DNA from: Peptococcaceae bacterium
GTDB taxonomy: Bacteria; Bacillota; Peptococcia; Peptococcales; Peptococcaceae
Assembly (NCBI GenBank): GCA_017622155.1
Contig: JAGARS010000051.1
Location: 1-5,274 of the forward strand
DNA length: 5,274 nt
Direction of reading: 5' to 3'
In this document: positions 1 to 5,274 of the stretch, piece by piece
Layout: each line of letters begins with the position of its first letter
Numbering within the stretch: the first letter of the stretch is position 1
Translations under genes and position numbers: made by a program
Notes under the pieces: generated by a model
Database searches by the model: none
Told to the model about the DNA's origin: nothing
What the model saw: the letters and a program-made list of their open reading frames with translations, nothing else

Positions 1-354
1 ACCGGTGATAAAATATGGAACGGCACACAATGCACCGAAACATAAGCCGAATATTGCCGATAGAATACACCAGAACCATACGGCCTGCTGCTTGCGAAAC
101 AGCCATGTGCATAATGCGAGAATCGTCCACACATACAGATAGGCCGCCCACCAGAAATGGATGCCGTAGAGCAGACCTTCAATGAGTACAAAACCATATA
201 TTGCATATATCGTGCGCAATCCAAAGGTGAGAGTAAACAAAATAATCCAGAAGCTGACAAGCTCGATGTTGGGCAGATGATTGAGTGTCAGTTTGCTTAC
301 TTCCAGCACAGCAATCATAAGCCCCAGGCGGGTAAGTTCTCTAACGTTAAGCAT
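1..354 (-). CDS. ECF transporter S component-like membrane protein (partial, 3' end beyond window)
   Basis: This minus-strand frame is open from an ATG at 354 to the left window edge, giving 118 codons with no stop. The protein is very hydrophobic and rich in W, Y, F, L and I. Probable membrane segments lie at about residues 8-22, 33-46, 50-64, 68-86 and 91-115. The stretch LPNIELVSFWIILFTLTFG (residues 27-45) and the later GFVLIEGLLYG and YLYVW stretches resemble small ECF-type vitamin/cofactor transporter S components, which bind substrate in the membrane and work with a shared EcfA/EcfA'/EcfT module. The start codon overlaps the end of the DUF4430 gene by 8 nt (347-354). Only a weak GGAT-type Shine-Dalgarno precedes it, so translation probably depends on coupling. 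No ATPase or EcfT gene is visible here. The substrate cannot be inferred. The family call rests on recognised sequence character, so it could be another small polytopic membrane protein. Confidence 0.72.
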   Translation of the reverse strand, partial: MLNVRELTRLGLMIAVLEVSKLTLNHLPNIELVSFWIILFTLTFGLRTIYAIYGFVLIEGLLYGIHFWWAAYLYVWTILALCTWLFRKQQAVWFWCILSAIFGLCFGALCAVPYFITG

Positions 355-763
355 TGGCATCCAGGCTTGTATACTCGAATCGGAAAGTATCGCCGTCATT
401 GACCGGCTGTGAGGATACCCCGTAATTGCTCATTTCATCGTTTACATAAATACACCAGTAGGCATTGTCCTTTTCCCAGTCGGCGGTAATGCCGTTGATC
501 GCAGTAAGTGTAAGACCATAAGGACCTTCATAGCCGGAGAATGTGAATTTCGGTGTCTCTTTCATCGCGTCAATCAAATATTCGGCATCGGTGCGGATGG
601 AATAGCTGGTGCGTTCCTGATTGTGATCCAGCACCTCAATGCTGATGGTTTTTGCTCCTTCTGCAGCAGTTGGCGCAAAAAGCTGATATGCACCGAAAAA
701 TACCAGTACAGCGATAAATAATACAATTGCTGCTGTCAGCAGTGTTTTGTTTTGTTTAAACAT
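347..763 (-). CDS. DUF4430 (transcobalamin C-terminal-like) domain protein, membrane-anchored or secreted
   Basis: The 138-residue protein has a basic N-terminus (KQNK, residues 3-6) followed by one hydrophobic segment at about 8-29. That segment is an uncleaved anchor or a signal peptide, and there is no lipobox cysteine. The rest is a soluble domain predicted to lie outside the membrane. Its C-terminal half carries the DUF4430 pattern: W103, then YVN at 106-108, G115, and DGD at 123-125 followed by FRFEY. This domain resembles the C-terminal part of transcobalamin/intrinsic factor and occurs in small cell-surface proteins. The start is supported by AAGGAG at 777-772, 8 nt before the ATG. 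The gene is first in a leftward unit, and its stop overlaps the start of the S-component-like gene, which suggests a shared ligand or transport function. A binding or capture role is inference, and ligand identity (corrinoid or other) is not shown by the sequence. Confidence 0.85.
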   Translation of the reverse strand: MFKQNKTLLTAAIVLFIAVLVFFGAYQLFAPTAAEGAKTISIEVLDHNQERTSYSIRTDAEYLIDAMKETPKFTFSGYEGPYGLTLTAINGITADWEKDNAYWCIYVNDEMSNYGVSSQPVNDGDTFRFEYTSLDANA

Positions 764-805
764 GATAACAACTCCTTTGTGTGCCTGTATTGCATACTAT
801 CGATA

Positions 806-834
806 ATTATAGCCGCTTTAAAAAATAATTGCAA
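806..834 (-). promoter_or_regulatory. Candidate sigma-A-type promoter for the DUF4430/S-component unit
   Basis: Read on the minus strand, a perfect TATAAT lies at 811-806 and a TTGCAA (4/6 to TTGACA) at 834-829, separated by 17 bp. Transcription would begin near 799, giving a leader of about 35 nt that contains the AAGGAG ribosome site at 777-772. The DNA just upstream (835-860) is almost pure A/T and could act as an UP element. Direction and spacing fit the downstream gene well. The start site itself is inferred. Confidence 0.65.
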
Positions 835-858
835 TATAAATAGAATGAAATATAAATA
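833..858. repeat. 10-bp direct repeat in AT-rich divergent intergenic region
   Basis: The 10-mer AATATAAATA occurs at 833-842 and again at 849-858, a 16-bp period. It lies immediately upstream of, and touching, the -35 element of the leftward promoter. It could be an UP element or a regulator site, or simply reflect the low-complexity A/T composition of the region. Confidence 0.45.
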
Positions 859-907
859 AAGTTAATTATCTATGAATATCTTAAATTATCTCGTTTTTTC
901 TTGATAT

Positions 908-924
908 TTTAACCAAATTTGACC
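908..924 (-). promoter_or_regulatory. Candidate CtsR operator, distal box (minus orientation)
   Basis: On the plus strand this reads TTTAACC-AAA-TTTGACC. On the minus strand it is GGTCAAA-TTT-GGTTAAA, which is the tandem heptad arrangement recognised by CtsR (RGTCAAA, 3-nt spacer, RGTCAAA). The first heptad matches fully and the second has one mismatch (T for C). The spacer lacks the usual central A. The right heptad contains TTGACC, which could also serve as a -35 element, so binding here would block RNA polymerase. Assignment is by consensus only. Confidence 0.55.
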
Positions 925-927
925 TTT

Positions 928-939
928 GCATAGCTATGC
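928..939. repeat. Perfect 12-bp palindrome within the ctsR promoter region
   Basis: GCATAGCTATGC is identical to its own reverse complement. It ends 10 bp before the TATAAT box and lies between the two CtsR-like boxes. CtsR sites are direct heptad repeats, so this dyad is not explained by CtsR. It could bind a second dimeric regulator, or it could be chance. Confidence 0.5.
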
Positions 940-949
940 TGTATTTGGA

Positions 950-955
950 TATAAT
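950..955 (+). promoter_or_regulatory. -10 element of the ctsR-mcsA-mcsB-clpC promoter
   Basis: A perfect TATAAT at 950-955 is oriented toward ctsR. It predicts a start near 962 and a leader of about 67 nt with a GAGGTGA ribosome site at 1016-1022. The hexamers at normal -35 distance (TGCATA at 927-932 or TTGCAT at 926-931) match only 3/6. The better -35 candidate TTGACC (919-924) is 25 bp away, too far for this -10, and would have to pair with the poor TATTTG at 942-947. The promoter may therefore be weak at -35 or be two overlapping promoters. Confidence 0.65.
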
Positions 956-963
956 ATAGCTAA

Positions 964-980
964 GGTCAGGAAAAGTCAAA
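964..980 (+). promoter_or_regulatory. Candidate CtsR operator, proximal box at the transcription start
   Basis: The sequence GGTCAGG-AAA-AGTCAAA fits the CtsR consensus RGTCAAA-NAN-RGTCAAA. The second heptad is a full match, the first has two mismatches, and the spacer has the expected central A. It lies 8 bp downstream of the TATAAT box, over the predicted transcription start, a position that would block initiation. Because ctsR is the first gene transcribed, this points to autoregulation of the whole operon. Confidence 0.75.
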
Positions 981-1028
981 CTTTGCTTGATGATAATCAG
1001 ATAATCCGGTATAGCGAGGTGAAAGGCA

Positions 1029-1502
1029 ATGAGCAGTTTGGCCAGGCAGATAGAAGAATATATTAAAGCGCTGCTGGAACAGGAAAATGCAGGGGTGGTA
1101 GAACTGCAGCGCAATATGCTATCGGAATATTTTCATTGTGTGCCTTCGCAGATTAATTATGTGCTGAGTACGCGGTTTACTCCGGTACAGGGCTATATGG
1201 TGGAAACACGGCGCGGCGGCGGCGGTTATGTGCGTATTGTGAGTCTGCAGCTGGAGGAGGATGCCGATATCCAGGATGCGCTGACGGCGATGGTGGGTGA
1301 AAGCCTGTCGCAGAGCAACAGCGAAGGGTTGACCGAATATTTATATCAGCAAGGTATTATCAGCCAGAGGGAAATGACATTGCTCAATGGAATATTGAAA
1401 GATAGAGTGTTAACGGGGCTGGACAAAGCCCAGCGCGACCATGTAAGAGCATCTATGATGCAGCAGATGCTGGCAATGCTGAATATGATGCGGCAAGGCT
1501 AG
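1029..1502 (+). CDS. ctsR: CtsR, class III heat-shock transcriptional repressor
   Basis: CtsR is a dimeric cytoplasmic DNA-binding repressor of clp and mcs genes that loses DNA binding at high temperature. This 157-residue protein has the family's usual length. The helix-turn-helix lies at about residues 27-51 (LQRNMLSEYF through SQINYVLSTRF). The beta-wing GYMVETRRGGGGYVRI (55-70) contains the tetraglycine loop (63-66), reported as the heat-sensing element, preceded by R61-R62; this arginine region contacts DNA and is an McsB phosphorylation target in Bacillus-type CtsR. The C-terminal helical half (about 80-157) fits the dimerisation/McsB-interaction domain. The start is fixed by GAGGTGA at 1016-1022, 6 nt before the ATG. 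The gene leads the operon, 53 bp ahead of mcsA, and candidate CtsR boxes upstream imply autoregulation. Confidence 0.97.
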   Translation: MSSLARQIEEYIKALLEQENAGVVELQRNMLSEYFHCVPSQINYVLSTRFTPVQGYMVETRRGGGGYVRIVSLQLEEDADIQDALTAMVGESLSQSNSEGLTEYLYQQGIISQREMTLLNGILKDRVLTGLDKAQRDHVRASMMQQMLAMLNMMRQG

Positions 1503-1555
1503 CAAAGTTATTGTGCGAAGTGAAGCAGGAAAACATGAGAGAGGATGGATGATAG

Positions 1556-2095
1556 ATGTATTGTGAATTATGTAAAAAGAATCCGGCGACGATTCATTAT
1601 ACCAAAATCGTAAACGGACACAAAGAAGAACGGCATTTGTGTGAACAATGTGCCAACAGTTTGAAAGAACCGGGCGGTGTATTTCCGACATTGGGCTTAA
1701 TGCCTGACTTTTCTATGGCAGATTTTATTGGGGGCTTTTTTAATCCGGAAAGTCAGTCGCAGCCGTTTGTACAGAAAAATATGTCTGCTCACGATGCATG
1801 TCCGGTATGCGGCATGACAGCCGGAGAATTTCGCCGTGTGGGCCGTGTAGGCTGCAGCAACTGTTACAGTTATTTTGCCGATTATATGCCGGGCTTGATT
1901 CAGCGTATACATGGCAATAGCCGTCATACAGGGAAAGTGCCGGTGCGCGGTGAGGCCAAACTGGCAGAAAAACAAAAAGTTGTGCAGCTGCGTCAGGAAT
2001 TACAGCAGGCAATTGCTGAAGAAAACTTTGAACGGGCAGCAGAACTGCGCGACAGTATTCGTAATCTGGAACAGGAGGGTGGCACACATGCTTAA
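1556..2095 (+). CDS. mcsA: McsA, zinc-binding UVR-domain activator of the McsB kinase
   Basis: McsA binds McsB and stimulates its protein-arginine kinase activity. The 179-residue product has four CXXC pairs: C3-C6, C29-C32, C82-C85 (CPVC) and C100-C103 (in GRVGCSNCYSYF), enough to hold two zinc ions. A UVR motif follows at about 142-177, with the characteristic AIAEENFERAAELRDSIR stretch; related UVR motifs occur in UvrB, UvrC and the ClpC middle domain. The ATG at 1556 is chosen because the protein begins directly with the first zinc motif (MYCELC). An in-frame ATG at 1535 is stopped by TGA at 1550-1552. AGAGGA at 1540-1545 is the likely ribosome site. The 3' end overlaps mcsB by 8 nt, which suits co-production of two partner proteins. 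Confidence 0.96.
   Translation: MYCELCKKNPATIHYTKIVNGHKEERHLCEQCANSLKEPGGVFPTLGLMPDFSMADFIGGFFNPESQSQPFVQKNMSAHDACPVCGMTAGEFRRVGRVGCSNCYSYFADYMPGLIQRIHGNSRHTGKVPVRGEAKLAEKQKVVQLRQELQQAIAEENFERAAELRDSIRNLEQEGGTHA
2073..2078 (+). promoter_or_regulatory. Ribosome-binding site that fixes the mcsB start
   Basis: A consensus AGGAGG lies inside the end of mcsA, 9 nt before the ATG at 2088. The mcsB frame is also open upstream to an ATG at 1911, but that extension of 59 codons lies wholly inside mcsA and has no family-like sequence, so the start at 2088 is preferred. Confidence 0.85.
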
Positions 2096-3125
2096 AAATC
2101 TGATTGAAAACACAGCAAGTCCATGGACGATGGGCGATGGTACAGACAGTGATGTGGTGCTGTGCACCCGTATTCGTCTGGCTCGCAATTTTGCACAGTA
2201 TCCGTTTCCGTTAAAACAGACAGAAACATCGGGGCAGGCAGTTCTGGCAGATTTATCAGCCTTTTGTAAAGACCGCAATGATTTGCATTTTTATGATTTG
2301 CACGATGTATCACCATTGGAAAAACGGGCATTGGTGGAAAAACATTATATCAGTCCGGAACACAGCAAAGATGACAATCATTATCGCGGTCTGGCAGTCA
2401 ATGACACCGGCAGTGTCAGCATTATGATTAATGAGGAAGACCATTTGCGGATACAATGCTTTGCACCGGGCCTGGATTTGGATGACTTATGGCAGAACGT
2501 AAACGCACTGGATGATGATATTGAAAGCTATTTTGATTATGCTTTTGATGAACGCCTGGGATATTTAACTTGTTGTCCGTCTAATCTGGGCAATGGTATG
2601 AGAGCTTCTGTGATGATGCACCTGCCGGGATTGACGTTAACCAAACGGCTGGGTCTTTTGGATCAGCTCAGCAATTTTGGTATGACAGTGCGAGGTTTGT
2701 TTGGCGAAGGCAGTCAGTCTGTCGGTGATTTGTATCAAATCTCCAATCAAAGTGCTATCGGGCAGAATGAAAAAGATATTTTAACAAACTTGAAATCGGT
2801 AACACAGCAGATTATCAAAGAAGAACGCAATGCCCGCAATTTCCTGAAAGAGCAGAATGGTTTGCGGCTGTCTGATAGAATCTGGAGAGCGTACGGCACC
2901 TTGAGCAATGCCCGTTATATGAGCTCACGAGAAGCACTGGAACTGATTTCGCTGGTGCGTCTGGGCTATCATTTGGGTTATTTTACACAGCTTGAGAGTG
3001 CGCAGGTAGATCAATTGTATCTGATGGCGCAGCCCGGATATTTGCAGGTGCTGTATGGGCATGATATGGATGAGGCGGCGCGAGATGTATATCGTGCTGA
3101 AAAATTAAGAGCCACGATTGGATAA
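2088..3125 (+). CDS. mcsB: McsB, protein-arginine kinase
   Basis: McsB uses ATP to phosphorylate arginines on CtsR and misfolded proteins, marking them for ClpCP. The 345-residue product has close to the usual length of about 350-360. The phosphagen-kinase-like domain shows the nucleotide-binding stretch CTRIRLARN (26-34), the NEED motif at 115-118 followed by HLR, the block GYLTCCPSNLGNGMRASVM (158-176), and RGLFGEGSQSVGDLYQISNQ (202-221). C163 aligns with the active-site cysteine known as C167 in Bacillus McsB. The C-terminal domain has RAYGTLSNARYMSSREA (267-283) and RDVYRA at 332-337, matching the RDXXRA phosphoarginine-binding motif. All expected catalytic elements are therefore present. 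The ATG at 2088 overlaps the mcsA stop through ATGCTTAA, indicating translational coupling. A 92-bp gap with a hairpin separates it from clpC. Confidence 0.97.
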   Translation: MLKNLIENTASPWTMGDGTDSDVVLCTRIRLARNFAQYPFPLKQTETSGQAVLADLSAFCKDRNDLHFYDLHDVSPLEKRALVEKHYISPEHSKDDNHYRGLAVNDTGSVSIMINEEDHLRIQCFAPGLDLDDLWQNVNALDDDIESYFDYAFDERLGYLTCCPSNLGNGMRASVMMHLPGLTLTKRLGLLDQLSNFGMTVRGLFGEGSQSVGDLYQISNQSAIGQNEKDILTNLKSVTQQIIKEERNARNFLKEQNGLRLSDRIWRAYGTLSNARYMSSREALELISLVRLGYHLGYFTQLESAQVDQLYLMAQPGYLQVLYGHDMDEAARDVYRAEKLRATIG

Positions 3126-3133
3126 GGGTGTAG

Positions 3134-3155
3134 GGGACGACGTCCTCGGCGTCCC
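3134..3155 (+). repeat. GC-rich imperfect hairpin between mcsB and clpC
   Basis: GGGACG at 3134-3139 pairs with CGTCCC at 3150-3155. After one A-G mismatch, CG (3141-3142) pairs with CG (3147-3148), closing a TCCT loop. This gives a 9-position stem with one mismatch, starting 8 bp after the mcsB stop. No T-run follows, so it is not a normal intrinsic terminator. It is much more GC-rich than the flanking DNA and may be a copy of a dispersed palindromic repeat, or an RNA element that protects or processes the message between mcsB and clpC. Confidence 0.6.
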
Positions 3156-3217
3156 GTATGTATGAAATTTTATCGAAATCGTGAAAATTGTAATGAAACA
3201 AAAAGGGGATGGATGTT

Positions 3218-5274
3218 ATGTTTGGTCATTTTACGGAAAAAGCGCAGCGTGTGATGTACTATGCGCAGGAAGAAGCGCGTGCGATGCGTTATCCTGCGGT
3301 GGGAACCGAGCATTTGCTGATGGGAATTCTGCGCGAAGGCGATAGTGTAGCCGCCAGAGCACTGCTGGAACTGGGTGTCACTCTGGAAAAAGTGCATGAA
3401 TTGATTTCGCAGGTAGTGACTCCGGGCAATACTGTCATTGGCAATGAAATTGCAATTACACCGCGTGTGAAAAAAGTGCTGCAGCTGGCACAGGAGGAAG
3501 CGGTGCGCTGGGGTGTAAACTATATTGGGACAGAACATCTGCTGCTTGGTCTTTTGCATGAAGGTGAGGGGCTTGCAGCGCAGGTGCTGCAGGCATTGGA
3601 TGTACATCCGGATGCATTGCGCAAACAGGTAATGGCGCTTCTGGGCGGTACCGGCACAATGGATACCAATATTGCCGGCGGCGCAAAAAGTACATCGGCA
3701 AAAAATCGGGATATGCTGAACGAGTTTGGCCGCAATTTGAATGAACTGGTAGAACAGGGCAAAATCGACCCGGTAATCGGCAGAGATACAGAAATTGAGC
3801 GTGTGATTCAGGTGCTGTGTCGCCGTACAAAAAATAATCCTGCATTACTGGGTGAACCCGGGGTAGGGAAAACGGCTATAGCGGAAGGGCTGGCACAGCG
3901 TATTGTAAATGGAAATGTGCCGGAGCTTTTGCGCAATAAAGAAGTGTTTACGCTGGATATTGGCTCTATGGTAGCGGGAGCCCGTTATAGAGGGGACTTT
4001 GAGGAACGTCTGAAAAAGGTAATGGATGAAGTGAAGAAAGACAGCAACATCATTTTATTCATTGATGAAATGCATACCTTAATCGGCGCCGGTTCTGCGG
4101 AAGGGTCGCTGGATGCGGCGAATATTTTGAAACCGGAGCTGGCGCGCGGCGATATTCAGTGCATTGGCGCCACAACGTTAGATGAATATAGAAAGCATAT
4201 AGAAAAAGATGCAGCACTGGAACGCAGATTCCAGCCGATTACGGTAAATGAACCGTCTGAAGAAGATGCCATTGCAATTTTAAAAGGCATTCGCGACAAA
4301 TATGAGGCACATCACAGCGTGGAAATTTCAGATGAAGCAATCGAAGCGGCGGTAAAATTGTCCGGTCGATATATTTCTGACCGCTTTTTGCCGGATAAAG
4401 CCATTGACTTGATTGACGAAGCTGCTTCCCGCGTACGGCTGCAGACATATACCGCACCGCCGGATATTAAGGCGCTGGAAGAAGAACTGGAACGTTTGAG
4501 CAAAGAAAAAGAAGCAGCTGTGATTAGTCAGGAATATGAAAAAGCAGCTATGTATCGTGACCGGGAAAAAGAAACACAAGCTGAACTGAATCGGTTAACA
4601 GAAGAATGGAAAAATGGGGCTACTGCGAAAGCGAAAGTTGTAACCGGAGAAGACATTGCCCAGATTGTATCGAAATGGACCGGTGTGCCGGTGACAAAAC
4701 TGCAGGCGGAAGATACAGAACGGCTGCTGCATATGGAAGAAATTCTGCATCAGCGTGTAGTTGGGCAGGACGAAGCGGTAAAAGCAGTGTCTCGTGCGGT
4801 ACGCAGAGCGCAGTCCGGCTTAAAGAGCCCAAAACGGCCAATCGGTTCCTTCCTGTTTTTAGGACCGACCGGTGTAGGGAAAACAGAACTGGCGCGTGCA
4901 CTGGCAGAAGTGCTGTTTGATGATGAAGATGCAGTGATTCGTGTTGATATGTCCGAATATATGGAGAAACATTCTGTAGCGCGTATGGTAGGGGCGCCTC
5001 CGGGATATGTAGGGCATGACGAAGGTGGTCAGCTGACGGAAGCAGTACGCCGCAAACCATATTCTATTGTGCTTCTGGACGAAATTGAAAAAGCGCATCC
5101 CGATGTATTTAACATCTTGCTGCAGGTGCTGGATGATGGGCGTTTGACCGATAGTCAGGGCAGAACCGTTGATTTCAAAAATACTGTGATTATCATGACA
5201 TCTAACATCAGTGCCAGCCATATCAAAAACAGCACTGTGGGGTTTGGTACAGCCGGCAATGGGGAAGAAAACAA
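3218..5274 (+). CDS. clpC: ClpC, AAA+ unfoldase of the ClpCP protease (partial, C-terminus beyond window)
   Basis: ClpC forms hexamers that unfold tagged proteins and feed them to ClpP. The frame stays open for 685 codons to the window edge; family members are about 810 residues, so roughly the last 125 are missing. Two Clp-N repeats (about 5-41 and 80-117) each carry GTEHLL; E31 and E106 match the glutamates reported to bind phosphoarginine in Bacillus ClpC. AAA domain 1 has Walker A GEPGVGKT (212-219), pore-loop Y257, Walker B ILFIDE (279-284) and arginine fingers near R336-R337. The middle domain (about 418-470) is a coiled coil with a UVR-like [13 protein letters not shown] stretch. AAA domain 2 has Walker A GPTGVGKT (549-556), Walker B VLLDE (618-622) and a GYVG pore loop. 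VGF at 674-676 matches the ClpP-docking loop, so this is a protease partner and not a stand-alone ClpB disaggregase. AAGGGG at 3203-3208 precedes the ATG by 9 nt. Confidence 0.98.
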   Translation, partial: MFGHFTEKAQRVMYYAQEEARAMRYPAVGTEHLLMGILREGDSVAARALLELGVTLEKVHELISQVVTPGNTVIGNEIAITPRVKKVLQLAQEEAVRWGVNYIGTEHLLLGLLHEGEGLAAQVLQALDVHPDALRKQVMALLGGTGTMDTNIAGGAKSTSAKNRDMLNEFGRNLNELVEQGKIDPVIGRDTEIERVIQVLCRRTKNNPALLGEPGVGKTAIAEGLAQRIVNGNVPELLRNKEVFTLDIGSMVAGARYRGDFEERLKKVMDEVKKDSNIILFIDEMHTLIGAGSAEGSLDAANILKPELARGDIQCIGATTLDEYRKHIEKDAALERRFQPITVNEPSEEDAIAILKGIRDKYEAHHSVEISDEAIEAAVKLSGRYISDRFLPDKAIDLIDEAASRVRLQTYTAPPDIKALEEELERLSKEKEAAVISQEYEKAAMYRDREKETQAELNRLTEEWKNGATAKAKVVTGEDIAQIVSKWTGVPVTKLQAEDTERLLHMEEILHQRVVGQDEAVKAVSRAVRRAQSGLKSPKRPIGSFLFLGPTGVGKTELARALAEVLFDDEDAVIRVDMSEYMEKHSVARMVGAPPGYVGHDEGGQLTEAVRRKPYSIVLLDEIEKAHPDVFNILLQVLDDGRLTDSQGRTVDFKNTVIIMTSNISASHIKNSTVGFGTAGNGEEN

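Noticed and set aside
157..402. Plus-strand open frame of 81 codons
   Set aside because: It is antisense to the S-component and DUF4430 genes, has no recognisable domain, and has no convincing ribosome site. It looks like a shadow frame.
875..908. Inverted repeat AATATC/GATATT with a nearby T-run, as a terminator
   Set aside because: The stem is only 6 bp, all but one pair are A/T, and the loop is 22 nt. No transcript is expected to end there because the flanking genes diverge.
881..1114. Minus-strand open frame of 77 codons across the ctsR promoter and start
   Set aside because: It covers the promoter and the ctsR start in antisense, its product has low-complexity composition, and no family resemblance is seen.
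1911..2087. Upstream in-frame extension of mcsB that would give a 404-residue protein
   Set aside because: It lies entirely within mcsA coding sequence, lacks McsB-like residues, and a strong AGGAGG sits just before the ATG at 2088, which gives the usual family length.
3166..3194. Possible internal promoter for clpC with TGTAAT at 3189-3194
   Set aside because: The hexamer 17 bp upstream (AATTTT) does not resemble a -35 element and there is no extended -10, so support is too weak.
3456..3845. Long minus-strand open frames opposite clpC
   Set aside because: They are antisense to highly conserved ClpC coding sequence, and their cysteine-, proline- and histidine-rich products are typical of shadow translation.

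Overview
The window looks like chromosomal DNA from a Bacillota (Firmicutes) bacterium. The main reason is a class III heat-shock operon in the order ctsR-mcsA-mcsB-clpC, which is largely restricted to that phylum. An anaerobe of the Clostridia or Negativicutes type is plausible, but the sequence alone does not settle genus or family. All genes were read directly from the sequence, with no database search behind the calls.

Left part (1-763, minus strand): two translationally coupled genes point leftward. The upstream one (347-763) encodes a small, membrane-anchored or secreted protein ending in a DUF4430 (transcobalamin C-terminal-like) domain. Its stop overlaps by 8 nt the start of a hydrophobic, multi-helix protein that resembles an ECF-transporter substrate-binding (S) component and runs off the left edge of the window. 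Together they look like an uptake module with an extracytoplasmic capture domain and a membrane S-component. The ligand is unknown.

Divergent intergenic region (764-1028): this AT-rich stretch holds a good minus-strand promoter for the DUF4430 gene. It also holds the control region of the heat-shock operon, with a TATAAT -10 box, two candidate CtsR heptad-repeat operators flanking it, and a perfect 12-bp palindrome between them.

Right part (1029-5274, plus strand): ctsR encodes the heat-shock repressor. mcsA encodes a zinc-finger/UVR adaptor that activates McsB. mcsB encodes the protein-arginine kinase and overlaps mcsA by 8 nt. clpC encodes the AAA+ unfoldase and is cut by the right window edge after 685 codons. 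The expected circuit is as follows. CtsR represses the operon at normal temperature. On stress CtsR releases DNA, McsA-activated McsB phosphorylates arginines on CtsR and damaged proteins, and ClpC (with ClpP encoded elsewhere) recognises and degrades them. The key residues of each step are visible in the translations. A GC-rich imperfect hairpin of possible dispersed-repeat origin sits in the 92-bp gap between mcsB and clpC.

The heat-shock operon is a known system. The less explored element is the coupled DUF4430/S-component pair.
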